Shown here in pieces: positions 1 to 13,200 of a DNA stretch of 64,000 bases. The stretch covers positions 1,116,001 through 1,180,000 of the forward strand of contig NZ_CP020773.1 in assembly GCF_002101335.1 (NCBI RefSeq), read 5' to 3'. How positions within the stretch are numbered: the stretch's first letter is position 1; each line of letters begins with the position of its first letter. The notes below the pieces were generated by a model, which was not told the origin of the DNA, searched no databases, and saw only the letters and a list, made by a program, of their open reading frames with translations. Made by a program: the position numbers and the translations under genes. The stretch comes from Staphylococcus lutrae. Lineage in GTDB: Bacteria; Bacillota; Bacilli; Staphylococcales; Staphylococcaceae.

Positions 1-3000
1 ACTATTTGCTACTGATTGTGAAGTGTTCGCAGAATTTGCTTTCGCTTCACTCTCTGAGTTCGACATGCTTGTTGATTGTGATTCACTGCTCGATACCGAA
101 GCGCTCTTAGATATTGAATCTGACTTCGATGTAGATCCACTATTTGCTACTGATTGTGAAGTGTTTGCAGAATTTGCTTTCGCTTCACTCTCTGAGTTCG
201 ACATGCTTGTTGATTGTGATTCACTGCTCGATACCGAAGCGCTCTTAACTGTTGATAACGATTTGCTGTTCGACACTGATTGCGATGTGCTCGCTGAGCT
301 TGCTTTTGCTTCACTCTCAGAGTTCGACACGCTTGTCGATTGTGATCCACTGCTCAACGCTGATGCACTGCTTGATGTAGATGCACTATTCGTTACTGTT
401 TGTGATGTACTCGCAGAATTTGCTTTCGCTTCACTTTCTGAGTTCGACACGCTTGTCGATTGTGATTCACTGCTCGACACGGACTCACTCTTAACTGTTG
501 ATACCGAATTCGATGCTGATTGTGATGTGCTCGCTGAGCTTGCTTTCGCTTTACTCTCTGAGTTCGACATACTTGCCGATTGCGATTCACTCTTAGATAT
601 TGAATCTGACTTCGATGTAGATCCGCTATTCGTTACTGATTGTGAAGCACTCACAGAGTTTGCTTTCGCTTCTCTTTCTGAGTTCGATACGCTTGTCGAT
701 TGTGATTCACTGTTCGATACTGAAGCGCTCTTAACTGTTGATACCGAATTCGATGCTGATTGTGATCCACTGCTCAACGCTGATGCACTGCTTGATGTAG
801 ATGCACTATTCGTTACTGTTTGTGATGTACTCGCAGAGTTTGCTTTCGCTTCACTTTCTGAGTTCGACACGCTTGTCGATTGTGATTCACTGTTCAATAC
901 CGAAGCGCTCTTAACTGTTGATAACGATTTGCTGTTCGACACTGATTGTGATGTGCTCGTAGAGCTTGCTTTTGCTTCACTCTCTGAGTTCGACATGCTT
1001 GTTGATTGTGATCCACTGCTCAACGCTGATGCACTGCTTGATGTAGATGCACTATTCGTTACTGTTTGTGATGTACTCGCAGAGTTTACTTTCGTTTTAC
1101 TCTCTGAGTTCGACACGCTTGTCGATTGTGATTCACTGTTCGATACCGAAGCGCTCTTAACTGTTGATAACGATTTGCTGTTCGACACTGATTGCGATGT
1201 GCTCGTAGAGCTTGCTTTTGCTTCGCTCTCTGAATTCGACATACTTGCCGATTGCGATTCACTCTTAGATATTGAATCTGACTTCGATGTAGATCCGCTA
1301 TTCGTTACTGATTGTGAAGCACTCACAGAGTTTGCTTTCGCTTTGCTCTCTGAGCTCGACATACTTGCCGATTGTGATTCACTCTCCGCTGTCGATGCGC
1401 TTCTCGATGTCGATTCACTCTTCGCTAACGACGCACTTCGAGATGCTGACTCACTCGCTTTCTCTGAAACCGATGTGCTTGCGATTCTTTCTGAAATAGA
1501 CATAGACTCACTTGCTAAAATTGTTGAATTGGATTGACTTTCTTCTGCACTATTCAAAACATTTGCTGATTGTGATGTGCTCGTAGAACTTGCTTTTGCT
1601 TCGCTCTCTGAATTCGACATACTCGCCGATTGCGATTCACTCTTCGCTAACGACTCACTCTTAACTGTTGAAGATGATTTCGATGCTGATTGCGAAGTAC
1701 TCGCAGAGTTTGCTTTCGCTTTACTCTCTGAGTTCGACACGCTTGTCGATTGTGATTCACTGTTCGATACCGAAGCGCTCTTAACTGTTGAAGATGATTT
1801 CGATGCTGATTGTGATGTGCTCATAGAGCTTGCTTTTGCTTCACTCTCTGAGTTCGACACGCTTGTCGATTGTGATTCACTGTTCGATACCGAAGCGCTC
1901 TTAACTGTTGATAACGATTTGCTGTTCGACACTGATTGCGATGTGCTCGCTGAGCTTGCTTTTGCTTCACTCTCTGAGTTCGACACGATTGTTGATTGTG
2001 ATCCACTGCTCAACGCTGATGCACTGCTTGATGTAGATGCACTATTCGATACTGTTTGTGATGTACTCGCAGAGTTTGCTTTTGCTTCACCTTCTGAATT
2101 CGACATACTTGCCGATTGCGATTCACTCTTAGCGATTGATGTCGAGTTCGATACTGATTGTGATGTGCTCGCAGAGTTTACTTTCGTTTTACTCTCTGAG
2201 TTCGACACGCTTGTTGATTGTGATTCACTGTTCGACACGGACTCACTCTTAACTGTTGAAGATGATTTCGTTACTGATTGTGAAGCACTCACAGAGTTTG
2301 CTTTCGCTTCACTTTCTGAGTTCGATACGCTTGTCGATTGTGATTCACTGTTCGATACTGAAGCGCTCTTAACTGTTGATAACGATTTGCTGTTCGACAC
2401 TGATTGCGATGTGCTCGCTGAGCTTGCTTTTGCTTCACTCTCTGAGTTCGACATGCTTGTTGATTGTGATCCACTGCTCAACGCTGATGCACTGCTTGAT
2501 GTAGATGCACTATTCGTTACTGTTTGTGATGTACTCGCAGAGTTTACTTTCGCTTCACTTTCTGAGTTCGACACGCTTGTCGATTGTGATTCGCTGCTCG
2601 ACATGGACTCACTCTTAGCTGTTGATGCTGAGTTCGATGCTGCTTGTGATGTGCTCATAGAGCTTGCTTTTGCTTCGCTCTCTGAGTTCGACACGCTTGT
2701 CGATTGTGATTCACTGCTCGATACGGACTCGCTATTCACAATTGACGCCGATGTACTGCTTGATACAGATCCGCTATTCGTTACTGATTGTGAAATACTC
2801 ACAGAATTTGCTTTCGCTTTACTCTCTGAATTCGACACGCTTGTCGATTGTGATTCACTGCTCGATACGGACTCGCTCTTAGATATTGAATCTGACTTCG
2901 ATGTAGATCCACTATTTGCTACTGATTGTGAAGTATTCGCAGAATTTGCTTTCGCTTCACTTTCTGAGTTCGATACGCTTGTCGATTGTGATTCACTGTT

Positions 3001-6000
3001 CGATACCGAAGCGCTCTTAACTGTTGATAACGATTTGCTGTTCGACACTGATTGCGATGTGCTCGCTGAGCTTGCTTTTGCTTCACTCTCTGAGTTCGAC
3101 ACGCTTGTTGATTGTGATCCACTGCTCAACGCTGATGCACTGCTTGATGTAGATGCACTATTCGTTACTGTTTGTGATGTACTCGCAGAGTTTGCTTTTG
3201 CTTCACCTTCTGAATTCGACATACTTGCCGATTGCGATTCACTCTTAGCGATTGATGTCGAGTTCGATACTGATTGTGATGTGCTCGCAGAGTTTACTTT
3301 CGTTTTACTCTCTGAGTTCGACACGCTTGTTGATTGTGATTCACTGTTCGACACGGACTCACTCTTAACTGTTGAAGATGATTTCGTTACTGATTGTGAA
3401 GCACTCACAGAGTTTGCTTTCGCTTCTCTTTCTGAGTTCGATACGCTTGTCGATTGTGATTCACTGTTCGATACTGAAGCGCTCTTAACTGTTGATAACG
3501 ATTTGCTGTTCGACACTGATTGCGATGTGCTCGCTGAGCTTGCTTTTGCTTCACTCTCTGAGTTCGACATGCTTGTTGATTGTGATCCACTGCTCAACGC
3601 TGATGCACTGCTTGATGTAGATGCACTATTCGTTACTGTTTGTGATGTGCTCGCAGAGTTTACTTTCGTTTTACTCTCTGAGTTCGACACGCTTGTTGAT
3701 TGTGATTCACTGTTCGACACGGACTCACTCTTAACTGTTGAAGATGATTTCGTTACTGATTGTGAAGCACTCACAGAGTTTGCTTTCGCTTCTCTTTCTG
3801 AGTTCGATACGCTTGTCGATTGTGATTCACTGTTCGATACTGAAGCGCTCTTAACTGTTGATAACGATTTGCTGTTCGACACTGATTGCGATGTGCTCGC
3901 TGAGCTTGCTTTTGCTTCACTCTCTGAGTTCGACACGCTTGTTGATTGTGATCCACTGCTCAACGCTGATGCACTGCTTGATGTAGATGCACTATTCGTT
4001 ACTGTTTGTGATGTACTCGCAGAGTTTGCTTTTGCTTCACCTTCTGAATTCGACATACTTGCCGATTGCGATTCACTCTTAGCGATTGATGTCGAGTTCG
4101 ATACTGATTGTGATGTGCTCGCAGAGTTTACTTTCGTTTTACTCTCTGAGTTCGACACGATTGTTGATTGTGATTCACTGTTCGACACGGACTCACTCTT
4201 AACTGTTGAAGATGATTTCGTTACTGATTGTGAAGCACTCACAGAGTTTGCTTTCGCTTCTCTTTCTGAGTTCGATACGCTTGTCGATTGTGATTCACTG
4301 TTCGATACTGAAGCGCTCTTAACTATTGATAACGATTTGCTGTTCGACACTGATTGCGATGTGCTCGCTGAGCTTGCTTTTGCTTCACTCTCTGAATTCG
4401 ACATACTTGCCGATTGCGATTCACTCTTCGCTAACGACTCACTCTTAACTGTTGAAGATGATTTCGATGCTGATTGCGAAGTACTCGCAGAGTTTGCTTT
4501 CGCTTTACTCTCTGAGTTCGACACGCTTGTCGATTGTGATTCACTGTTCGATACCGAAGCGCTCTTAACTGTTGATAACGATTTGCTGTTCGACACTGAT
4601 TGCGATGTGCTCGCTGAGCTTGCTTTTGCTTCACTCTCTGAGTTCGACATGCTTGTTGATTGTGATCCACTGCTCAACGCTGATGCACTGCTTGATGTAG
4701 ATGCACTATTCGTTACTGTTTGTGATGTACTCGCAGAGTTTACTTTCGTTTTACTCTCTGAGTTCGACACGCTTGTCGATTGTGATTCGCTGCTCGACAT
4801 GGACTCACTCTTAGCTGTTGATGCTGAGTTCGATGCTGATTCACTGCTTGATGCAAATGCGCTATTCGTTACTGATTGTGAAGCACTTACAAAATTTGCT
4901 TTCGCTTCACTTTCTGAGTTCGATACACTTGTTGATTGTGATTCACTGCTCGACACGGACTCACTCTTAACTGTTGATACCGAATTCGATGCTGATTGTG
5001 ATGTGCTCGTAGAGCTTGCTTTTGCTTCGCTCTCTGAATTCGACATACTTGCCGATTGCGATTCACTCTTAGATATTGAATCTGACTTCGATGTAGATCC
5101 GCTGTTCGATAAGGACATACTATTAGCTATCGATGTCGAATTTGATACTGACGCACTTGTCGTACTTCCTGTTGCTGTTTGTGAACTACTCGTTGAGTTC
5201 GATTTAGTTTTACTCTCTGAGTTCGACATGCTTGTTGATTGTGATTCGCTGCTCGACATGGACTCACTCTTAGCTGTTGATGTTGAGTTCGATGCTGATT
5301 TACTGCTTGTTGCAGATGCGCTATTCGTTACTGATTGTGAAGTATTCACAGAATTTGCTTTCGCTTCACTCTCTGAATTCGACACGCTTGTCGATTGTGA
5401 TTCACTGTTCGATACCGAAGCACTCTTAACTATTGATAACGATTTGCTGTTCGACACTGATTGCGATGTGCTCGCTGAGCTTGCTTTTGCTTCACTCTCT
5501 GAGTTCGACATGCTTGTTGATTGTGATCCACTGCTCAACGCTGATGCACTGCTTGATGTAGATGCACTATTCGTTACTGTTTGTGATGTACTCGCAGAGT
5601 TTACTTTCGTTTTACTCTCTGAGTTCGACACGCTTGTCGATTGTGATTCACTGTTCGATACCGAAGCGCTCTTAACTGTTGATAACGATTTGCTGTTCGA
5701 CACTGATTGCGATGTGCTCGTAGAACTTGCTTTTGCTTCGCTCTCTGAATTCGACATACTTGCCGATTGCGATTCACTCTTCGCTAACGACTCACTCTTA
5801 ACTGTTGAAGATGATTTCGATGCTGATTGCGAAGTACTCGCAGAGTTTGCTTTCGCTTTACTCTCTGAGTTCGACACGCTTGTCGATTGTGATTCACTGC
5901 TCGACACGGACTCACTCTTAACTGTTGAAGATGATTTCGATGCTGATTGTGATGTGCTCATAGAGCTTGCTTTTGCTTCGCTCTCTGAATTCGACACGCT

Positions 6001-7240
6001 TGTCGATTGTGATTCACTGCTCGATACGGACTCGCTCTTAGATATTGAATCTGACTTCGATGTAGATCCACTATTTGCTACTGATTGTGAAGTATTCGCA
6101 GAATTTGCTTTCGCTTCACTTTCTGAGTTCGATACGCTTGTCGATTGTGATTCACTGTTCGATACCGAAGCGCTCTTAACTGTTGATAACGATTTGCTGT
6201 TCGACACTGATTGCGATGTGCTCGCTGAGCTTGCTTTTGCTTCACTCTCTGAATTCGACATACTTGCCGATTGTGATTCACTCTTAGATATTGAATCTGA
6301 CTTCGATGTAGATCCGCTATTCGTTACTGATTGTGAAGCACTCACAGAGTTTGCTTTCGCTTCACTTTCTGAGTTCGATAGGCTTGTCGATTGTGATTCA
6401 CTGTTCGATACCGAAGCGCTCTTAACTGTTGATAACGATTTGCTGTTCGACACTGATTGCGATGTGCTCGCTGAGCTTGCTTTTGCTTCACTCTCTGAGT
6501 TCGACATGCTTGTTGATTGTGATTCACTGCTCGACACAGACTCACTCTTAACTGTTGAAGATGATTTCGATGCTGATTGTGATGTGCTCGCTGAGCTTAC
6601 TTTTGCTTCACTCTCTGAATTCGACATACTTGCCGATTGCGATTCACTCTTAGCTATCGACTCTCTCTTAGCGATTGATGTCGAGTTCGATACTGATTGC
6701 GATGTGCTCGCAGAGTTTGCTTTCGCTTTACTCTCTGAGTTCGACACGCTTGTCGATTGTGATTCACTGTTCGATACCGAAGCGCTCTTAACTGTTGAAG
6801 ATGATTTCGATGCTGATTGTGATGTGCTCGTAGAGCTTGCTTTTGCTTCACTCTCAGAGTTCGACACGCTTGTCGATTGTGATTCACTGCTCGATACAGA
6901 CTCGCTCTTAGCTGTTGATGCTGATTTCAATGCTGATTGTGATGTACTCGCAGAATTTGCTTTCGCTTCACTTTCTGAGTTCGATACGCTTGTCGATTGT
7001 GATTCACTGTTCGATACCGAAGCGCTCTTAACTGTTGATAACGATTTGCTGTTCGACACTGATTGTGATGTGCTCGTAGAGCTTACTTTTGCTTCACTCT
7101 CTGAATTCAACATACTTGCCGATTGCGATTCACTCTTAGCTATCGACTCTCTCTTAGCGATTGATGTCGAGTTCGATACTGATTGCGATGTGCTCGCAGA
7201 GTTTGCTTTCGCTTTACTCTCTGAGTTCGACACGCTTGTC
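1..7240 (-). repeat. Long-period repeat block of the SRR adhesin
   Basis: This block repeats with a longer unit of about 38-44 codons. Each unit contains a SNSESEAKA core followed by serine-rich spacers such as SESQSTS. Higher-order duplications are visible: an identical junction motif beginning tttgcttcacc recurs at about 2081, 3197 and 4031, implying recent segmental duplications of roughly 1.1 and 0.83 kb. It is richer in Glu and Asn than the 36-bp block, so the stalk changes charge along its length. Confidence 0.85.
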
Positions 7241-10200
7241 GATTGCGATTCGCTCTTCGCTGTCGATGCGCTTCTCGATGCCGATTCACTCTTCGCTATC
7301 GATGCGCTTCGCGATGCCGATTCACTCTTCACTGCCGACACACTTCGAGACGCTGATTCGCTCTTAGCTGTCGATGCACTTCTCGATGCCGATTCGCTCT
7401 TCACTGTCGATGCACTTCTCGATGCCGACTCACTCTTCACTGCCGATGCGCTTCTCGATGCCGATTCACTCTTCGCTGTTGACGCGCTTCTCGATGACGA
7501 TTCGCTCTTAGCTACCGATGCACTTCTCGATGCCGATTCGCTCTTCACTGCCGACGTGCTTCTCGATTGCGATGCACTCTTCACTGTCGATGCGCTTCTT
7601 GATGCTGACTCACTCTTCGCTATCGACGCGCTTCTTGATGCTGACTCACTCTTAGCTGTTGACGCACTTCTCGATGCCGATTCACTCTTAGCTATCGATG
7701 CGCTTCTCGATGCCGATTCACTCTTCACTGCCGACACACTTCGAGACGCTGATTCACTCTTCACTGCCGATGCGCTTCTTGATGCTGACTCACTCTTCGC
7801 TATCGACGCGCTTCTTGATGCTGACTCACTCTTAGCTGTTGACGCACTTCTCGATGCCGATTCACTCTTAGCTATCGATGCGCTTCGCGATGCCGATTCA
7901 CTCTTCACTGCCGACACACTTCGAGACGCTGATTCACTCTTCATCGTCGATGCGCTTCGCGATGCTGATTCACTCTTCACTGCCGATGCGCTTCTTGATG
8001 CTGATTCACTCTTCACTGCCGATGCGCTTCTTGATGCTGATTCGCTCTTCGCTGTTGACGCGCTTCGCGATTGCGATGCACTCTTCACCAACGATGCACT
8101 TCTCGATGCCGATTCGCTCTTCACTGCCGATGCGCTTCTCGATGCCGATTCACTCTTAGCTACCGACGCGCTTCTCGATGCCGACTCACTCTTAGCTACC
8201 GACGCGCTTCTCGATGACGATTCGCTCTTCACTGTTGACGCACTTCTTGATGCTGATTCGCTCTTCGCTGTCGACGTGCTTCTCGATGCTGATTCACTCT
8301 TCACTGCCGATGCGCTTCTTGATGCTGATTCACTCTTCACTGCCGATGCGCTTCTCGATGCCGATTCGCTCTTCGCTACCGACGCGCTTCTCGATGCCGA
8401 TTCACTCTTAGCTACCGACGCGCTTCTCGATGCCGACTCACTCTTAGCTACCGACGCGCTTCGCGATTGCGATGCACTCTTCACCAACGATGCACTTCTC
8501 GATGCCGACTCGCTCTTCGCTGTCGATGCGCTCTTCGCTAACGACGCGCTTCTTGATGCTGATGCACTATTCACCAACGATGTGCTTCTCGATTGCGATT
8601 CACTCTTCGCTGTCGATGCGCTTCGCGATGCTGATTCACTCTTAGCTAACGATGCACTTCGGGATACCGATTCGCTCTTCGCTGTTGACGCACTTCGCGA
8701 TGCCGACTCACTCTTCACTGTCGATGCGCTTCTTGAGGCTGACTCACTCTTCGCTGCTGACGCGCTTCGCGATTGCGATGCACTCTTCACCAACGATGCG
8801 CTTCGCGATGCCGATTCACTCTTCACTACCGATGCACTTCGGGATACTGATTCACTCTTCACTGTCGATGCACTTCGGGATGCCGATTCGCTCTTCGCTG
8901 TTGACGCGCTTCTCGATGCCGATTCACTCTTCACTGCCGACACACTTCGCGATGCCGATTCACTCTTAGCTGTCGATGCGCTTCGCGATGCTGATTCACT
9001 CTTCACTACCGATGCACTTCGTGATACTGATTCGCTCTTCACTGTAGATGCACTTCGCGATGCTGACTCACTCTTCGCTGTCGACGCACTTCGCGATGCT
9101 GACTCACTCTTCGCCAACGATGCGCTTCGCGATGCCGATTCACTCTTCGCTGTCGATGCGCTTCTCGATGCCGATTCGCTCTTCACTGTTGACGCACTTT
9201 GGGACGCTGACTCACTTTTCGCTGTCGATACACTTCGCGATGCTGATTCGCTCTTCACTGTTGACGCACTTCTTGATGCCGATTCACTCTTCGCTGTCGA
9301 CGTGCTTCGAGATGCCGATTCGCTCTTCGCTACCGATGCGCTTCTCGATGCTGATTCGCTCTTCGCTGTTGACGCGCTTCGCGATTGCGATGCACTCTTC
9401 ACTGTTGACGCACTTCGGGACGCTGACTCACTCTTAGCTGTCGATACACTTCGAGACGCTGACTCACTTTTCGCTGTCGATACACTTCGCGATGCTGACT
9501 CATTCTTCGCCAACGATGCGCTTCTCGATGCCGATTCACTCTTCGCTGTCGATGCGCTTCTCGATGCCGATTCGCTCTTCACTGTTGACGCACTTCGGGA
9601 CGCTGACTCACTTTTCGCTGTCGATACACTTCGCGATGCTGACTCACTCTTCGCCAACGATGCGCTTCTCGATGCCGATTCACTCTTCGCTGTCGATGCG
9701 CTTCTCGATGCCGATTCGCTCTTCACTGTTGACGCACTTCGGGACGCTGACTCACTTTTCGCTGTCGATACACTTCGCGATGCTGATTCGCTCTTCACTG
9801 TTGACGCACTTCTCGATACCGATTCGCTCTTCACTGTTGACGCACTTCTTGATGCCGATTCACTCTTCGCTGTCGACGTGCTTCGAGATGCCGATTCGCT
9901 CTTCGCTAACGATGCGCTTCTCGATGCCGATTCGCTCTTCACTGTTGACGCACTTCTTGATGCCGATGTACTCTTCACTGCCGACGTGCTTCGAGATGCT
10001 GACTCACTCTTCACTGCCGATGCGCTTCTCGATTGCGATTCACTCTTCGCTGTTGACGCGCTTCGCGATACCGATTCGCTCTTCACTGTTGACGCACTTC
10101 GGGACGCTGACTCACTTTTCGCTGTCGATACACTTCGAGATGCTGATTCACTCTTCGCTGTTGACGCGCTTCTCGATGCCGATGTACTCTTCACTGCCGA

Positions 10201-13200
10201 TACGCTTCTCGATGCTGACTCACTCTTCGCTGTTGACGCGCTTCGCGATGCTGATTCGCTCTTCGCTAACGATGCGCTTCGCGATGCCGATTCGCTCTTC
10301 GCTAACGACGCGCTTCTCGATGCCGATTCACTCTTCACTGCCGATGTACTCTTCACTGCCGATGTGCTTCGCGATGCTGATTCGCTCTTCACTGTCGATG
10401 CGCTTCTCGATGCCGATTCACTCTTCACTGTCGATGCGCTTCTCGATGCCGACTCACTCTTCGCTGTTGACGCACTTCGCGATGCCGATGTACTCTTCAC
10501 TGCCGACGTGCTTCGCGATGCCGATTCACTCTTCACTGTCGATGCACTTCGTGATGCCGACTCACTCTTAGCTACCGACGTACTTCGAGATTGCGATGCA
10601 CTCTTCACTGTCGATGCACTTCGGGATACCGATTCGCTCTTCGCTAACGACGCGCTTCTTGATGCTGATTCACTCTTCACCAACGATGTGCTTCGAGATT
10701 GCGATGCACTCTTCGCTGTCGATGCGCTTCGCGATGCTGATTCACTCTTAGCTAACGATGCACTTCGGGATACCGATTCGCTCTTCGCTGTCGATGCGCT
10801 TCTTGATGCCGACTCACTCTTAGCTACCGACGTACTTCGAGATTGCGATGCACTCTTCACTGTCGATGCACTTCGGGACGCTGATTCGCTCTTCGCTAAC
10901 GACGCGCTTCTTGATGCTGATTCACTCTTCACCAACGATGTGCTTCGAGATTGCGATGCACTCTTCGCTGTCGATGCGCTTCGCGATGCTGATTCACTCT
11001 TAGCTAACGATGCACTTCGGGATACCGATTCGCTCTTCGCTGTCGATGCGCTTCTTGAGGCTGACTCACTCTTAGCTACCGACGTACTTCGAGATTGCGA
11101 TGCACTCTTCACTGTCGATGCACTTCGGGACGCTGATTCGCTCTTCGCTAACGACGCGCTTCTTGATGCTGATTCACTCTTCACCAACGATGTGCTTCGA
11201 GATTGCGATGCACTCTTCGCTGTCGATGCGCTTCGCGATGCTGATTCACTCTTAGCTAACGATGCACTTCGGGATACCGATTCGCTCTTCGCTGTCGATG
11301 CGCTTCTTGAGGCTGACTCACTCTTCGCTGCTGACGCACTTCGCGATGCCGATGTACTCTTCACTGCCGATGCACTTCGCGATGCCGATGTACTCTTTAC
11401 TGCCGACGTGCTTCGAGATTGCGATGTGCTCTTCACTGCCGATGCACTTCGCGATTGTGATGCACTCTTCACTGTTGACGCACTTCTCGATGCCGATGTA
11501 CTCTTCGCTGTCGATGTACTCTTCACTGCCGACGTGCTTCGAGATTGCGATGCACTCTTCACTGTCGATGCACTTCGCGATGCCGATGTACTCTTCGCTG
11601 CTGACGCACTTCGCGATGCCGATGTACTCTTCACTGCCGATGCACTTCGCGATGCTGACTCACTCTTCGCTGTCGACGCGCTTCGTGATAGTAATTCACT
11701 CTTCGACGTGGATGCGCTTCGGGATACCGATTCACTTTTCAATGTTGATGCAGACTTTGACTTTGAAAGTTTCGTAGATTTCGCAATGGAATTTTGTCTA
11801 GCAACTCGTGACTTGCTTTTAGAATTAGAAATCGATCCTAAAAGTTTAGCCGAATCTTTTGCAGATTTGTTTACAGAATCAGCTGAAGATTTCGCAATTG
11901 AATAAGAACGCGAACCCATTTCTTGCTTTGAATTCACTGCTGACGTACTTCGAGAAGCAGATTTACTTTTATCCACTGATGTGCTTCGTGATACTGATTC
12001 GCTTGCCATTCTTGCTGAATTCGATCTGACAATTGACTGACTTTTTAATCGTGATCGTGCAGCTACAATCGATTGATTTCTAGAATCGTTTCTAGAATCA
12101 GTTTCTGATAGTTCCGCGGAACGAGACATCGACAATCTTCTACTATCACTTCTACTATTATTGAGGCTATTTGCTATTGGTTGATAAGGATCTTCCCCTG
12201 AAACCCATGTCTTATTAAAGTAATCCCATTTTCTTATACCACCAAACGCATACTGACGTGCAACTGGTCGAAAACTCCAATGTAAGTCAGCATCTGGATT
12301 TACAATTGGTACTGTAATTTCTGTTGTCATCCCGTAACCCTTTGGCCCCTGGTCCGCATTCAGGAAATTACCATCCCAATAATATCCTTGTGACGATCCG
12401 CCTTTAAGATATTTAATGTCGGGTGCATTGACAAAATCACCGTATCCTGGCGCAGTTAAACCTTGTTTAATCGAAGTTGGTTGACCATAACCTTGTCCTA
12501 AACGAAGTTGTATTTTTGATGCCTCTGTATTTTCCAAATCCCACGCATTGTGAATATTTCTAATTCTCGCACCGATCCACCTTGGAGTTTCCACATTAGA
12601 GGTATTTGGATTATCTTGAGAGATCGTATAGCGGATGACTAAATTTTTACCATCGCTTGTTGCTGTGATTTTATAGTAAATCTCTAGCTCTCCTCTTTCC
12701 CAACGTCCTTTTCCAGTGTATGTTTTTGATGCACTTGACGTAGCGGCTGCCCTAAATACCGCTTCTCCCACTTCGGTCATATCCGTGACTGAGGCAACGA
12801 CTGTATTCGACTGTTGTCCTTTTGATACAGAAGCTGACTCACTTGCAGAGACCTGCATTGCTTGAGATGAATGAGATGGCTGACTTGAAGTTAGGTTTTT
12901 CTGATTAATAGATGTAGAAGTTTCTGTCTTACTTGCTGACGTTTCTGTATCTTTTTGCGATGAAGTATTACTTTTTTCTTCTACTAATGAAGATGATTGA
13001 CTTTCGGTGCTATGTTGCTGTTGTGATTCTACCGAAGTCGTAACGGAATGACTGAGGGATTCCGATGTTGAAGCACTTTCACTTGCTTCATTGAATTTTT
13101 CACTTTCAGATGTACTATCAACATCCATCGATTCAGCATGTTTATTAGATGTAGAAACAATACTGTCGATAACAACTGATGTTTGATCACCGACTGTTTG

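Noticed and set aside
7241..11760. Regular 36-bp repeats resembling a CRISPR array
   Set aside because: There are no unique spacers; the units are contiguous, vary at third positions and keep one reading frame inside a surface protein gene.
1577..11905. Plus-strand open frame of 3,442 codons, preceded by a 504-codon frame at 23-1537
   Set aside because: It is the mirror of the serine-rich minus-strand repeats: Ser codons read backwards give Asp/Leu/Phe/Ala without stops. It has no ribosome site, no signal peptide, and ends where the repeats end. The minus frame has the real start, signal peptide and unique domain.
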